This document shows positions 1 through 7,690 of a stretch of DNA of 26,991 nucleotides, one piece after another. Below the pieces are notes generated by a model. It ran no database searches and had not been told where the DNA came from. It saw only the letters and a list, made by a program, of their open reading frames with translations. Made by a program: the position numbers and the translations under genes. Source of the DNA: a virus; IMG/VR virus record IMGVR_UViG_3300043446_002748, positions 1 to 26,991 of that record; one strand, given 5' to 3'. The first letter of the stretch is position 1. Each line of letters opens with the position of its first letter.

Positions 1-1
1 A

Positions 2-142
2 AAGAACAAAGCACAAAAGTATCTCACAGAATACCGAGACAAGTATCTTCATCTTCGTAAAGAAGTTCGTAATCTTGTAAAAGAACAAAACCTTACTATC
101 ACTCCTGATTTTGCTAAACTGATTGGACTGAAGGACACTTGA
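2..142 (+). CDS. 3' end of a gene, unknown function (5' end outside window)
   Basis: An open frame runs from the window edge to a TGA at 140-142, giving 46 residues that are lysine- and leucine-rich and probably helical. No domain can be recognised from this tail. Its last codons overlap the dyad of the first dyad-type promoter, so transcription of this gene probably ends at the hairpin at 154-179. Confidence 0.6.
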   Translation, partial: KNKAQKYLTEYRDKYLHLRKEVRNLVKEQNLTITPDFAKLIGLKDT

Positions 143-190
143 AGAACTGGCACAGGGCATCTTCACAGGTGCCCTTTTTCGTTGTATAAT
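134..190 (+). promoter_or_regulatory. Dyad promoter P1 (drives 211 onward)
   Basis: The dyad is GACACT (134-139), N6, ACTGGC (146-151); the -10 TATAAT is at 185-190 after a 33-bp gap. There is no TTGACA-like -35. The gap holds a hairpin with a T-run (154-179). The ATG at 211 would have a leader of about 14 nt. This is the first of 15 equally built sites in the window. Confidence 0.7.
154..179 (+). terminator. Intrinsic terminator nested in P1
   Basis: AGGGCA (154-159) pairs with TGCCCT (170-175), followed by a T-run to 179. It lies right after the stop of the upstream gene and inside the spacer of promoter P1, so it can end one transcript just before the next begins. Confidence 0.7.
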
Positions 191-210
191 AACTTCATAC
201 ACAACAAACC

Positions 211-415
211 GATGACTTATCAAATCACAAAAGAAATCAACATTCATCACCAAGATGATGGGTGGTTCTATCAACTCAATACTGATGAATATGGCACGGT
301 AGAGGTTTTTTACTATGAACTTCGTGATGGTAAAGAAACTCAAGTAGGAAAATCTTTTCACATTCCTAAAGATTGTATTGAAACCTTTATCTCTGTCCTC
401 CAACAACTGAAATGA
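211..415 (+). CDS. Hypothetical protein, 67 aa
   Basis: The ATG at 211 was chosen over an upstream TTG at 182 because the latter would begin inside the -10 box of P1. The protein starts MTYQITKEIN, is acidic and aromatic-rich with a probable beta-rich N-terminal part (DGWFY, VEVFYYEL) and a C-terminal helix. It is the first gene of the P1 unit, and its TGA overlaps the next ATG (ATGA). Function not recognised. Confidence 0.75.
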
Positions 416-579
416 CTGAACAAGAAGAACTCCTCAAAGAATATCAAAAAGAAGTTGAGAAGTGTTGGAAACTTGCTCAAAAACTTGATGCCCTAAATCC
501 TGAACTTGTTGGTAATTTTACTGGAACTCCAAGTGAGAGAATTGAACAACAACTTTATGCTCTTGGTATATTGAAATGA
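412..579 (+). CDS. Hypothetical protein, 55 aa
   Basis: Begins at an ATG that overlaps the stop of the previous gene (ATGA), which suggests translational coupling. The first half is a charged helix (EQEELLKEYQKEVEKCWKLA), the second half is proline- and glycine-containing and ends in a short helix. Not recognised. Confidence 0.65.
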   Translation: MTEQEELLKEYQKEVEKCWKLAQKLDALNPELVGNFTGTPSERIEQQLYALGILK

Positions 580-580
580 A

Positions 581-841
581 ATGAAACTCTTTCAATACGA
601 TAAGAAAGTTTGGGATGATAATGATACTGACTACACTTGGCAGTTTGGTATCTTCAAAAATCGTTCATTACTTTGGGTTAATTATGAATACCCAACTCGT
701 TTAGTTCATAGTAATGGTGGATTACACATTCTACTCTCATTTTTTACTTCTTCTCATCTTCTTGGAGCAGATTTTCAACTTGGTAAGATTGGTTTCAGTT
801 TTAACTTTTTTGCTGAATACTTTGATGGGTGGAAAGAATGA
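581..841 (+). CDS. Hypothetical protein, 86 aa
   Basis: ATG at 581 lies 1 nt after the preceding stop. The protein is unusually rich in aromatic residues (several Trp, Tyr and many Phe), with a hydrophobic middle (LHILLSFF) too short and polar-flanked to call a membrane helix. The pattern is reminiscent of a compact beta protein. The stop overlaps the next ATG. Function unknown. Confidence 0.7.
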   Translation: MKLFQYDKKVWDDNDTDYTWQFGIFKNRSLLWVNYEYPTRLVHSNGGLHILLSFFTSSHLLGADFQLGKIGFSFNFFAEYFDGWKE

Positions 842-1050
842 CTGACGCAGAAAGACTACAAGCATACGATGAGGAACTCTCAAAAGTTATGCCGAAAGAT
901 TATAAAGATTGGTGGGAGAACTCAAAGGACGAATGGCCCTTGGTTGCTCGTTTGATGATTGAAGATTTAAGAGAAGAAAGAGAATGGTGTTATGAGACGA
1001 TTGATATGATGTCTAAGAAAATTGATGAACTCAAAGAGAAACTGAAATGA
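838..1050 (+). CDS. Hypothetical helical protein, 70 aa
   Basis: The ATG at 838 gives a classic ATGA overlap with the previous gene; an in-frame GTG at 829 is less likely. The C-terminal half (EDLREEREWCYETIDMMSKK and onward) has heptad-like spacing and is probably a coiled coil. Acidic N-terminal part with a WW pair. Not recognised. Confidence 0.7.
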   Translation: MTDAERLQAYDEELSKVMPKDYKDWWENSKDEWPLVARLMIEDLREEREWCYETIDMMSKKIDELKEKLK

Positions 1051-1622
1051 CTGAACGACTAAATCATAAACTTGATACAAGCAAACTCAAAACCATCAAA
1101 GATATAAAAAATGTCTTTGATACTATGGGTTTGATTGCTTCTATGGGTGAAGATAATGAACAATATGAAGTCGCAAAGGAATACTTTACTATTCCTTATG
1201 TTTCTCCTGAAATCAAAGGTTCATTTCAATTACCACGCAAGTCATTAGAAGAAATCTCACAAGAGTTTGATGAGAAGATTGATAAACATATTGAGGATGT
1301 AGAATACAAGTTCGCACAACTCAAATACTATCAAGAGCATTGTTACAATCAAAAGTTCAATAAAATTATTGAGAACTTTGAATCCGCAAAAAAATATGGT
1401 AGTTTTCCAGTAAGACTTACAGTAGGCAATTTAAATTGTTCTAACCTTATTGCGACTGATAGTAATATTACTCCCAGTTTTGAGATTAGGTGTGGAACTG
1501 ATAATGCAGGGTATTATACTATTGGTGCTGGTATTGTGAAATATTATATGAATAAGAAACCAAACTGGTTGGTGAGGAATTGTGCTAAAATCTTCTTTGA
1601 CTTTACTTGGAAAGACAAATGA
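1047..1622 (+). CDS. Hypothetical protein, 191 aa
   Basis: Starts at an ATGA overlap. The N-terminal two thirds is charged and helical (lys/glu-rich segment around residues 65-125); the C-terminal third is beta-like (FPVRLTVGNLN, SFEIRCG, YYTIGAGIV) and ends in WKDK. It is one of the two longest proteins of the first unit. I recognise no catalytic motif. Confidence 0.75.
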   Translation: MTERLNHKLDTSKLKTIKDIKNVFDTMGLIASMGEDNEQYEVAKEYFTIPYVSPEIKGSFQLPRKSLEEISQEFDEKIDKHIEDVEYKFAQLKYYQEHCYNQKFNKIIENFESAKKYGSFPVRLTVGNLNCSNLIATDSNITPSFEIRCGTDNAGYYTIGAGIVKYYMNKKPNWLVRNCAKIFFDFTWKDK

Positions 1623-1804
1623 CTGAACGAGTTAAATTCGTAACGATCACCCGTACAATTGATCCGAAGACACGCATTCATTATCTTGATGCTGTTGATG
1701 AGAATGGACAACACTGGATTGCACAAATGGAAACTGGTGTAGAACGATGGATTACATACAAAGAAGTTTGGAAAAAAGACCCACAACAACCTTACGATCT
1801 ATGA
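1619..1804 (+). CDS. Hypothetical protein, 61 aa
   Basis: The ATG at 1619 overlaps the previous TGA and is preferred over an upstream GTG at 1607. Small, mostly beta-strand-like (VKFVTITRTI, IHYLDAVDENGQHWIAQME), two Trp near the C-terminus. Not recognised. Confidence 0.65.
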   Translation: MTERVKFVTITRTIDPKTRIHYLDAVDENGQHWIAQMETGVERWITYKEVWKKDPQQPYDL

Positions 1805-2025
1805 AACATCCTGCGAACGATTGGGAATGGGAAGAAACTGCCGAAGTCGCATTTCAGGAATGGTTTCACGACCTTTATGGTGGTTTTTCACTTCGTAGTG
1901 AGCACTTCTTTGGTGATTGCGAAGTTGAGGATGTGAATACTCGTAAGGACTTGATGACCAAGTGGTTGCATTCTGCCTTCTTGACGGGTTATAATACTGG
2001 GAGATGCTCTAAAACTAATGACTAA
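1801..2025 (+). CDS. Hypothetical protein, 74 aa
   Basis: Begins MKHPANDWEW at an ATGA overlap. Strongly acidic and tryptophan-rich first half, then a helix with DVNTRKDLMTKWLHSAFLTG, whose spacing resembles small phage proteins that pack as helical bundles. Function unknown. Confidence 0.65.
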   Translation: MKHPANDWEWEETAEVAFQEWFHDLYGGFSLRSEHFFGDCEVEDVNTRKDLMTKWLHSAFLTGYNTGRCSKTND

Positions 2026-2242
2026 ATCAAAACTTTGGGATATAATAAGAAATGAGTTGGGGTATAGTATTGATTGTACCGATGAAATCGTAGATGCTGT
2101 AGAAGAATGGTTGCCCAAAGAGCATTTATTAAATGAAACTTTGCATTATAAAACTGCAGTTAATGTAGAGGAGATTTTCTCTCAGCATAAAACAACAGGA
2201 TACAATGATTGTTTGGAAGAAATTAAGAGTAATTTGCGATGA
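2018..2242 (+). CDS. Hypothetical protein, 74 aa
   Basis: Starts 8 nt before the end of the previous gene. Acidic helical protein with the segment DCTDEIVDAVEEWLPKE, similar in composition to the preceding 74-residue protein and ending GYNDCLEEIKSNLR. The two neighbours share 'LTGYNTG'/'TTGYNDC' near their C-termini, so they may be diverged relatives. Confidence 0.65.
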   Translation: MTKSKLWDIIRNELGYSIDCTDEIVDAVEEWLPKEHLLNETLHYKTAVNVEEIFSQHKTTGYNDCLEEIKSNLR

Positions 2243-2823
2243 ACAATGATATGCCTTGGGTCAATCTTACCCAAAAAGAAGTAGAAGAACTCCGCAACAA
2301 AAAACACGAACTGACTGAATACGGCAAACAGAAACTGAGAGAACTTATGAATAAGGATAAGGACTTAATCTTTTATACAAATGGTAAGGAAACATCCCGT
2401 ATGCCTTGTCCAACTCTTGGAACTCTTACTACTGGAACCAAAGCACCTGAAATTAAACTTGAAATAGAAAAAACAATGGATTGCGAACCATATCCGGATG
2501 AAATGTTTGAGGAGGCAGAGCGTCGTGAAGCAGAACGCAAAGCTCTTGATGCTGTTGAAAAACTCTACAAAGAGAATGGTGAGGCTCTAAAACAACTTGC
2601 GGAAATTGAGAAGGAAGAAAGAGAAAAACTTGCCGCTGGTTTCAAACAAGATGCTGATGGTAATTGGTATCGTCCCACACTACAAGAACTCACACGAAAT
2701 GAGCGTATTGAACTTGCCGAAAAAGAGATTGCTTATATGGTAATGGGTGGGCAAGATGGGCGAGAGTATGCTAACTCTATTGCTTTTATTCTTCAAGTAT
2801 TGGATAGTTTGAGAGATGAATGA
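2239..2823 (+). CDS. Hypothetical helical protein, 194 aa
   Basis: ATGA overlap start. Nearly all helix, with a long Glu/Lys/Ala-rich stretch (about residues 95-145) that is a likely coiled coil. The short motif ADGNWYRPT near residue 140 is a recurring turn in cyanophage small proteins. No enzyme motif found. Confidence 0.7.
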   Translation: MNNDMPWVNLTQKEVEELRNKKHELTEYGKQKLRELMNKDKDLIFYTNGKETSRMPCPTLGTLTTGTKAPEIKLEIEKTMDCEPYPDEMFEEAERREAERKALDAVEKLYKENGEALKQLAEIEKEEREKLAAGFKQDADGNWYRPTLQELTRNERIELAEKEIAYMVMGGQDGREYANSIAFILQVLDSLRDE

Positions 2824-3038
2824 TGAAACTGTGTAAAGATTGTAAGTATTATCGTAAGGATTGGTTGACTCATTTATTTGGAATGGGATTTCGACACGAT
2901 ACTTGTGCCTCCCCAAACACCACACAGAATCCTGTAACTGGTAATGAGAGAAGATTTTGTGATATGTTGAGATCAAATCGTTGGAAAGAACTTGATTATT
3001 CTTGTGGTCCTGATGGTAGGTTCTGGGAGGCAAAATGA
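2820..3038 (+). CDS. Small Cys-rich, probably zinc-binding protein, 72 aa
   Basis: CxxC at residues 5-8 (CKDCKYY), then Cys29, Cys47 and Cys62, the last in a CGPDGRFW turn. Four or five spaced cysteines in a 72-residue protein suggest a structural zinc site. The start could be either of two adjacent ATGs (2820 or 2823). Similar CxxCxYY proteins occur in phage early regions; the exact role is unknown. Confidence 0.7.
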   Translation: MMKLCKDCKYYRKDWLTHLFGMGFRHDTCASPNTTQNPVTGNERRFCDMLRSNRWKELDYSCGPDGRFWEAK

Positions 3039-3205
3039 AATATCATCTTCAACAATTCTGGTTGCGAAGATTGATGTGGAGGTGGGCATATCAAACTTGG
3101 AGTGACCTTATGGATTATGATGGAACTGACCCCGAATGGGACTTTGAGGATTATCACAATATGTTTTGGGACTATTTGAACTACGGATATATTAGAGACC
3201 TATGA
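3035..3205 (+). CDS. Hypothetical Trp/Tyr-rich protein, 56 aa
   Basis: Runs from an ATGA overlap at 3035 to TGA at 3203-3205. Basic, tryptophan-rich N-terminus (FWLRRLMWRW) and an acidic tail (DPEWDFEDYHNMFWDYLNY). Such a charge split with many aromatic residues is striking but not diagnostic. Confidence 0.6.
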   Translation: MKYHLQQFWLRRLMWRWAYQTWSDLMDYDGTDPEWDFEDYHNMFWDYLNYGYIRDL

Positions 3206-3357
3206 AATCTCTGCGAGTAAATGTAACAACCAAAGTGAATATTTTGGTTGGCGATGATGATGACTTATGGGCAATCAAACAGACGGCACTTCAAGCAATT
3301 CACGATAAGATTCATTTCCTAGAAAAAGATAGTTTTTACCTTGAATACGATGACTAA
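3202..3357 (+). CDS. Hypothetical protein, 51 aa
   Basis: Starts at an ATGA overlap. Predicted strand VNVTTKVNILV followed by an acidic DDDD turn and a helix (WAIKQTALQAIHDKIHFLEK). Not recognised. Confidence 0.6.
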   Translation: MKSLRVNVTTKVNILVGDDDDLWAIKQTALQAIHDKIHFLEKDSFYLEYDD

Positions 3358-3544
3358 ACTAGTAAGTTGGGAAGAAAACCCTGACGAAATTGTACTGGAA
3401 GAGGTGGAAATGTTTCACCTGGAAAGTATGAACGAACGGAGCCTGTGGGTGGGCATTTACACACAAGACAAAAAGATCTACCACTTGAATATTCACGCAG
3501 ATGGTGATAAACTAAAATACTACTGGAGTGATGAAACGCCGTGA
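3350..3544 (+). CDS. Hypothetical protein, 64 aa
   Basis: ATG at 3350 sits 8 nt before the previous stop; an in-frame TTG at 3341 is less likely. Mostly beta-strand pattern with acidic patches (EENPDEIVLEEVEMFHL), ending YYWSDETP. Not recognised. Confidence 0.65.
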   Translation: MTKLVSWEENPDEIVLEEVEMFHLESMNERSLWVGIYTQDKKIYHLNIHADGDKLKYYWSDETP

Positions 3545-3894
3545 GATTTGAAAACCCAACAAAATGGGAACTCTTCCTTGATGGTTTCCGTAATGTTCTG
3601 TATATTCTTGACTGTTATGATGACGGTGATGAATGGGGTTATGGTGAGTTCTGGGAGAGTTTGAGTGTCGGTTGGTTCCAAGAATACATCTATCCTTATG
3701 ATGATCCTTACAATCTAACCATCAGTCCAGAACGCAGGTTGAGATTGGCACAAGAACTACCAAAGATTACTCTATCAGTAGAGGATTATGATGAACTTGT
3801 GCGACGAATCAATGAACCACAAGATCCTGCTGTGGTGGAAAGAATTAAAGAACTTATGAATCGTAAAGCACCTTGGGATGATAACAATGTCTGA
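3541..3894 (+). CDS. Hypothetical protein with antitoxin-like (DUF1778-type) tail, 117 aa
   Basis: The start is a GTG at 3541 that overlaps the previous TGA (GTGA). The first 75 residues are acidic and aromatic-rich (CYDDGDEWGYGEFWE). The C-terminal 40 residues (ITLSVEDYDELVRRINEP and PAVVERIKELMNRKAPW) resemble the toxin-binding tail seen in DUF1778/TacA antitoxins and in many small cyanophage proteins. No toxin gene is visible beside it, so an antitoxin role is only a suggestion. Confidence 0.65.
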   Translation: MRFENPTKWELFLDGFRNVLYILDCYDDGDEWGYGEFWESLSVGWFQEYIYPYDDPYNLTISPERRLRLAQELPKITLSVEDYDELVRRINEPQDPAVVERIKELMNRKAPWDDNNV

Positions 3895-4027
3895 AATTGA
3901 AAAGCAATTAGAAAAAATCGCAGAAGAACTTGGTGGAAAGTTGGAACACTACATTTGTTCTGACCTTCATACCGAACACAAAAAGTATGTAATTACCTAT
4001 GCTCAACAAAAACGACAAAGTACTTGA
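3887..4027 (+). CDS. Hypothetical protein, 46 aa
   Basis: ATG at 3887 overlaps the previous gene by 8 nt. Helical N-terminus (EIEKQLEKIAEELGGKLEHY), then CSDLHTEHKKYVITYAQQ. It overlaps the next gene by 29 nt, more than usual here, so one of the two boundaries may differ. Confidence 0.5.
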   Translation: MSEIEKQLEKIAEELGGKLEHYICSDLHTEHKKYVITYAQQKRQST

Positions 4028-4178
4028 GGTTCGCTTGTATTCTCCGCACAAGTGTGACTTTATGTGTGAACGTGAGGATGGGACACGTTATCTCTTTAGA
4101 AGACTTGACGGTGATTCTTATTGGGAACTTATTAAGACCGATACTGGTTGGGTATATGGAGAACAGATATGTCCTTAA
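3999..4178 (+). CDS. Hypothetical protein, 59 aa
   Basis: Starts MLNKNDKVLEVRLYSPHKC within the 3' end of the preceding gene and ends TAA at 4176-4178. Beta-rich pattern (CEREDGTRYLFRRLDGDSYW, LIKTDTGWVYGEQICP) with three Cys. Function unknown. Confidence 0.6.
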   Translation: MLNKNDKVLEVRLYSPHKCDFMCEREDGTRYLFRRLDGDSYWELIKTDTGWVYGEQICP

Positions 4179-4360
4179 CTGAAAAGGATAGGATATTCTA
4201 TAACGTCTGGTGCTGTGCATATCGTCGTCGATATGCTGCGAAACTCAAACAAGACTGGGAACTGTATAACCGTGAACACCAAACTTTGCTGATGTGCCTT
4301 AAAATAGCAAAGTGGACAACGTTCGATACCGAAAAATCAAAACCTTCTGGTATCAAATAA
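4169..4360 (+). CDS. Hypothetical basic protein, 63 aa
   Basis: The ATG at 4169 overlaps the previous gene's end; an upstream GTG/ATG-like start at 4148 is possible. Very basic middle (YRRRYAAKLKQD) with a CC pair, mostly helical. Last gene of the P1 unit; the strong hairpin at 4382-4408 follows. Confidence 0.65.
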   Translation: MSLTEKDRIFYNVWCCAYRRRYAAKLKQDWELYNREHQTLLMCLKIAKWTTFDTEKSKPSGIK

Positions 4361-4366
4361 CTCCGA

Positions 4367-4422
4367 ACCACTTTAGAAACTGGACCACTCCTCTTGCAGG
4401 AGTGGTCCTAATCCAGTATAAT
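4367..4422 (+). promoter_or_regulatory. Dyad promoter P2 (drives the helicase/methyltransferase/nuclease unit)
   Basis: ACCACT (4367-4372), N6, ACTGGA (4379-4384); a 32-bp gap filled by an 11-bp stem hairpin; -10 TATAAT at 4417-4422; ATG at 4443. No further dyad promoter is seen until 13975, so this may feed about 9.5 kb. Confidence 0.65.
4382..4408 (+). terminator. Strong hairpin nested in P2
   Basis: GGACCACTCCT (4382-4392) and AGGAGTGGTCC (4398-4408) form a perfect 11-bp stem with a 5-nt loop. There is no T-run behind it (TAATCC), so it may act as a terminator, an RNA-processing signal, or simply insulate the promoter. Confidence 0.65.
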
Positions 4423-4442
4423 ATGGGAAATCAATCAAATCA

Positions 4443-5837
4443 ATGAATCTCTTTCCTCATCAAATTCAGATGCTTGATGCTATTCAAGCAAATGACAAGG
4501 GTATTGTGAATAGTCCTACTGGGAGCGGAAAGACAATCACTTTTATCACCGATTGTCGTAGGTTTTTGTATCCTGGAAAAGTCATAGTTGTTGTTGCTCC
4601 ACAATTGATGCTTTCCGAACAGATTTTCAACGAGTTTGATAAGCATCTGTCAGACATTGATTTTTATTATCGTCAGGTTTCCTCTGAACCTAAAGTATTT
4701 CAACGTAATCGTAAAAATCTTAAATTTCGTATCACTCCTCCAAAGTTTGCCACAACAGTTGTAGAAGAAATTCGAGAGACTTATCGCATTGCACAGAAAT
4801 TGAAGAAACCTTTGATTTTGTTCAGTACCTACGATAGTTTGAATAGAATCGTTTCTTCAATGATTCCGATTGATGCTGTATATTATGATGAAGCACATAA
4901 TGCTACAACATCAAATGTTTTTAATTCGGTAAAATTTATGAGCAATCATTCTGTTCATAATTATTTCTTTACTGCAACTCCACGATATTCCGAATCTCGC
5001 AGTGCTGATGGTCCTGGAATGGACAATGAATCTGTTTTCGGAAAGCAGATTGTAAATATTCCATTTAGTGAACTTGTTCGTCAAGGAATTATTGTGAATC
5101 CTTTAATTCACCTGATGACAAGTGATGCTGATACAAATCATATGGATGAAGTTTCAGTATCGTTCAAAACAATTAAAGACCTTGTAAGGCACTATGAAGA
5201 AAAGCATTCGGAAACTTCTGCCCATAAGATTTTGCTTTGTATGCAAGGTACAAAAGTAATTCAAGATTTGTTGAATTCTGATTTGCAAACTTGGGCAGAA
5301 TCCAAAGGATACAAGGTGCTTTCAATTGATTCTGTAAATAATGGTTATGTCGATGGTAAAAGAAAAATCAATAAGTCTAATTTTATTAAAACTCTTAATC
5401 AACTTGGTGATGACCCCAATCAAAAAATGATTGTTCTTCACTATGCAATGTTGGGTGAGGGTATTGATGTTAAGGCATTCACTGGAGTTGTATTTTTCCG
5501 TAACACTCTTTCTTCTATCTTTGCAACACAATCTATTGGACGTGTAATTCGTTCCGCCCCAGGTAAGAAGTATGGTATTGTAACTATTGTTCAACACGAA
5601 AATAATACCTTGGAAAGTTATGAACTGATTCGTCAAATTGTTATTCAACTTTATCAGCAAGGTGTTCCAGTATCCGAAATCTTCACCGAAGTTCATGGGC
5701 GTGGAAAAGAAAATGAAATTATTGAAGATCTTGAGGATGATTTGAAGCGTCGAATTTTGGATTATCAAATTAATTTTGAACATACAAATGCTCTAAAAGA
5801 ACTTCTTGAAGCAGACATTGAAGAATTTGCTTTTTGA
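4443..5837 (+). CDS. SF2 DEAH-type helicase / DNA translocase, 464 aa
   Basis: Contains a Q-motif-like start (FPHQIQMLDAI), Walker A SPTGSGKT (24-31), motif Ia APQLMLSEQ (52-60), motif II DEAH (149-152), motif III TATP (177-180), motif V GEGID (338-342) and motif VI QSIGRVIR (363-370). This is the SF2 arrangement of restriction-enzyme translocases, UvsW-like and DEAD/DEAH helicases. All motifs for ATP hydrolysis look intact. It has no nuclease domain of its own. It is followed after 21 nt by a DNA methyltransferase and then a nuclease gene, so it is a good candidate for the motor of a multi-subunit restriction-like complex. A stand-alone recombination or remodelling helicase is the alternative. 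Confidence 0.9.
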   Translation: MNLFPHQIQMLDAIQANDKGIVNSPTGSGKTITFITDCRRFLYPGKVIVVVAPQLMLSEQIFNEFDKHLSDIDFYYRQVSSEPKVFQRNRKNLKFRITPPKFATTVVEEIRETYRIAQKLKKPLILFSTYDSLNRIVSSMIPIDAVYYDEAHNATTSNVFNSVKFMSNHSVHNYFFTATPRYSESRSADGPGMDNESVFGKQIVNIPFSELVRQGIIVNPLIHLMTSDADTNHMDEVSVSFKTIKDLVRHYEEKHSETSAHKILLCMQGTKVIQDLLNSDLQTWAESKGYKVLSIDSVNNGYVDGKRKINKSNFIKTLNQLGDDPNQKMIVLHYAMLGEGIDVKAFTGVVFFRNTLSSIFATQSIGRVIRSAPGKKYGIVTIVQHENNTLESYELIRQIVIQLYQQGVPVSEIFTEVHGRGKENEIIEDLEDDLKRRILDYQINFEHTNALKELLEADIEEFAF

Positions 5838-5858
5838 TTTTTAACACCATTAAACATT

Positions 5859-7115
5859 ATGATTACTCAACTTCCCACAATTGATTCTGTATTTGATAGG
5901 GCACGTGCTAAATTTCGTGCAGAATTTTCCAAGGGTATCAAACCTGTGGATAGTCGTCAACCAATTCCTGATGATCTTGCACGTGAAATGATTCAACAAC
6001 TTGTTGATTATGAAGTTCCTAAAGATGCACGGATTGGTGTTGTAGATGCTTTTCTAATTCTTTCCACCTATCTTAAAGAATCGGGATTCACTAATTTGAT
6101 TCTTCTTGAAAATACTCATCAGAACTTGACCGAATCTCAGCAAAAGTATTATAATAATGTAAAAAATTTGTGTGAAAAATCGGGAATTAAATATTACATT
6201 CCTCCGATGAACAACTACAATAGGTGTGATATGAAGTTTGATGTAATTATTGGAAATCCCCCCTATCAGAGTGATAACGGTGGCGGTTCTTGCCGTGGTT
6301 CAACCACAAACCCTTTGTGGTGGGAAATTACTAATGTTTCGGTTAAACTTTTGAAAGAAAATGGAATTCTGAGTTTTGTAACTCCAACTAATTTTCTTAA
6401 TGGTGGTGACCATTTTACTACTTTTACTTTGGGAAATGACCGCAAGTATGATTTAAAGTTTGTTGATTTCTCTGCTGACGATTATTTTAAAGTTGGTGTT
6501 CCTATTTGTCGTTGGGTTTTGAGGAATTCTAAAACAAAAAACAATCAGATTGAAGTCTCTGATGGAAGAACAATTAGTGCAGATAGTGCATTTAAGGTCA
6601 CCAAAGATTGTATTTTGGATGGTATTCTGAATACTCTATTTTCATATGATGGTGAAAAGTTAAAATTTAATACCAGTGATAGGTATGATTTTAAACCAGT
6701 CGAAAGTTATTTGAAAAAGCAAAATCTTCCTATTGAATGGGCAAAAGAACTTAAAGAAGTGAGAGATGACATTTATTGTTATCCTGTTAACAACAATGGC
6801 AAAATTAAATATTCACGTATAAAGTGGAAAAAAACTGGTGTTTGGAGGGTATTTTATCCTCAATTGCAAGTTCCTACTAAAATTACTGTCGATAAAGAAG
6901 CAGAAGCAACTGCAGCAACTTTCACAATGGTCTTTGATACTGAAGAAGAAGCAAATCTTACTAAAAGTTACTTGGAGTCTCCCATTTATCAATGGATTAT
7001 TGATAAAACACGTGTAAGTGGACGTGTTACAAATATTATTTCTAAATTTCCTAACGCTCCTATTGAATCGGTTCTTTCAGAATCTCAAATCGCTTACGTT
7101 CAATCTCAACTTTGA
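5859..7115 (+). CDS. Adenine-specific DNA methyltransferase, NPPY part plus C-terminal target-recognition-like region, 418 aa
   Basis: The motif DVIIGNPPYQ (NPPY at residues 133-136) is motif IV of gamma-class N6-adenine methyltransferases such as Eco57I and the methylase part of type ISP enzymes. The loop after it (GGGSCRGSTTNPLWWEI) and the following segment fit the same class. The C-terminal half, ending in SGRVTNIISKFPN, resembles a target-recognition/C-terminal region. A normal AdoMet motif I (D-P-x-x-G-x-G-x-F) is not visible in the first 130 residues; only a weak GVVDAFLIL strand is present. That missing motif is found in the separate gene at 7677. The gene lies between helicase and nuclease genes and overlaps the following unit by an in-frame TGATAATG junction. 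Confidence 0.85.
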   Translation: MITQLPTIDSVFDRARAKFRAEFSKGIKPVDSRQPIPDDLAREMIQQLVDYEVPKDARIGVVDAFLILSTYLKESGFTNLILLENTHQNLTESQQKYYNNVKNLCEKSGIKYYIPPMNNYNRCDMKFDVIIGNPPYQSDNGGGSCRGSTTNPLWWEITNVSVKLLKENGILSFVTPTNFLNGGDHFTTFTLGNDRKYDLKFVDFSADDYFKVGVPICRWVLRNSKTKNNQIEVSDGRTISADSAFKVTKDCILDGILNTLFSYDGEKLKFNTSDRYDFKPVESYLKKQNLPIEWAKELKEVRDDIYCYPVNNNGKIKYSRIKWKKTGVWRVFYPQLQVPTKITVDKEAEATAATFTMVFDTEEEANLTKSYLESPIYQWIIDKTRVSGRVTNIISKFPNAPIESVLSESQIAYVQSQL

Positions 7116-7117
7116 TA

Positions 7118-7690
7118 ATGCAACTTCAACACCCAGCGTCCTTTGATATTCCAGAACTGGATAAAATTTTGGAAGTAAATACTCTTGAAAATTTTATTAA
7201 AAATGTAGTGAAATACGGAAAAATTCAAGACCCAGATATCTATGAACCTCTTAAGTATATGGGAGATTGTTGGGAAGTATTTGCTGAATTCTTTTTTAAG
7301 TTTTTTAATGGTGACCATATCTTAACTTACACTGCAAACTATGATCCAAATTTGGGTGAGGATAGAGGTATTGATGGTCGTGGAATTTGCACATTAGATG
7401 CTAAACCTTGCGTTATCCAAAACAAATTCAAAGCAAATCCTAACACCTACCTTACAAATGATGATAATATTAGTAATATTGCTGCAGATGCAACCTTGAA
7501 TGAGAACATTGTTCCAAATGGTAAAAATATAATCATTTTTACTTCTTGTAAGGGTGTCCATCCAAACCACGCAATGTCTTCAGCACATTGTATTTCAAAA
7601 AAAGATATTGCTCGTAGAGTGAATGGGAATCTTGTATTTTGGAGTGATTTTAGAACTTTAATTCAGGAACAAAATAATGGCAAAAAATAA
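7118..7690 (+). CDS. Mrr-like PD-(D/E)XK restriction endonuclease, 190 aa
   Basis: Carries the spaced residues typical of Mrr-type nuclease domains: Glu57 in a helix, Asp86 in GEDRGIDGRG (80-89), and Gln-x-Lys at 101-103 in VIQNKFK, followed by a strand IIIFTSCKG. Mrr-like domains use D...QxK for metal-dependent cleavage and form the N-terminal domain of type ISP restriction enzymes. Here the domain is a stand-alone protein. ATG at 7118 was chosen; a TTG at 7112 is in frame. It overlaps the next methyltransferase fragment by 14 nt. A restriction role is inferred from neighbours; degradation of host DNA or anti-competitor activity are other options. Confidence 0.75.
   Translation: MQLQHPASFDIPELDKILEVNTLENFIKNVVKYGKIQDPDIYEPLKYMGDCWEVFAEFFFKFFNGDHILTYTANYDPNLGEDRGIDGRGICTLDAKPCVIQNKFKANPNTYLTNDDNISNIAADATLNENIVPNGKNIIIFTSCKGVHPNHAMSSAHCISKKDIARRVNGNLVFWSDFRTLIQEQNNGKK

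Noticed and set aside
5322-5783. Minus-strand open frame of 153 codons
   Set aside because: Opposite the conserved helicase motifs V and VI; Asn/Ile-rich translation typical of an antisense frame in AT-rich DNA.
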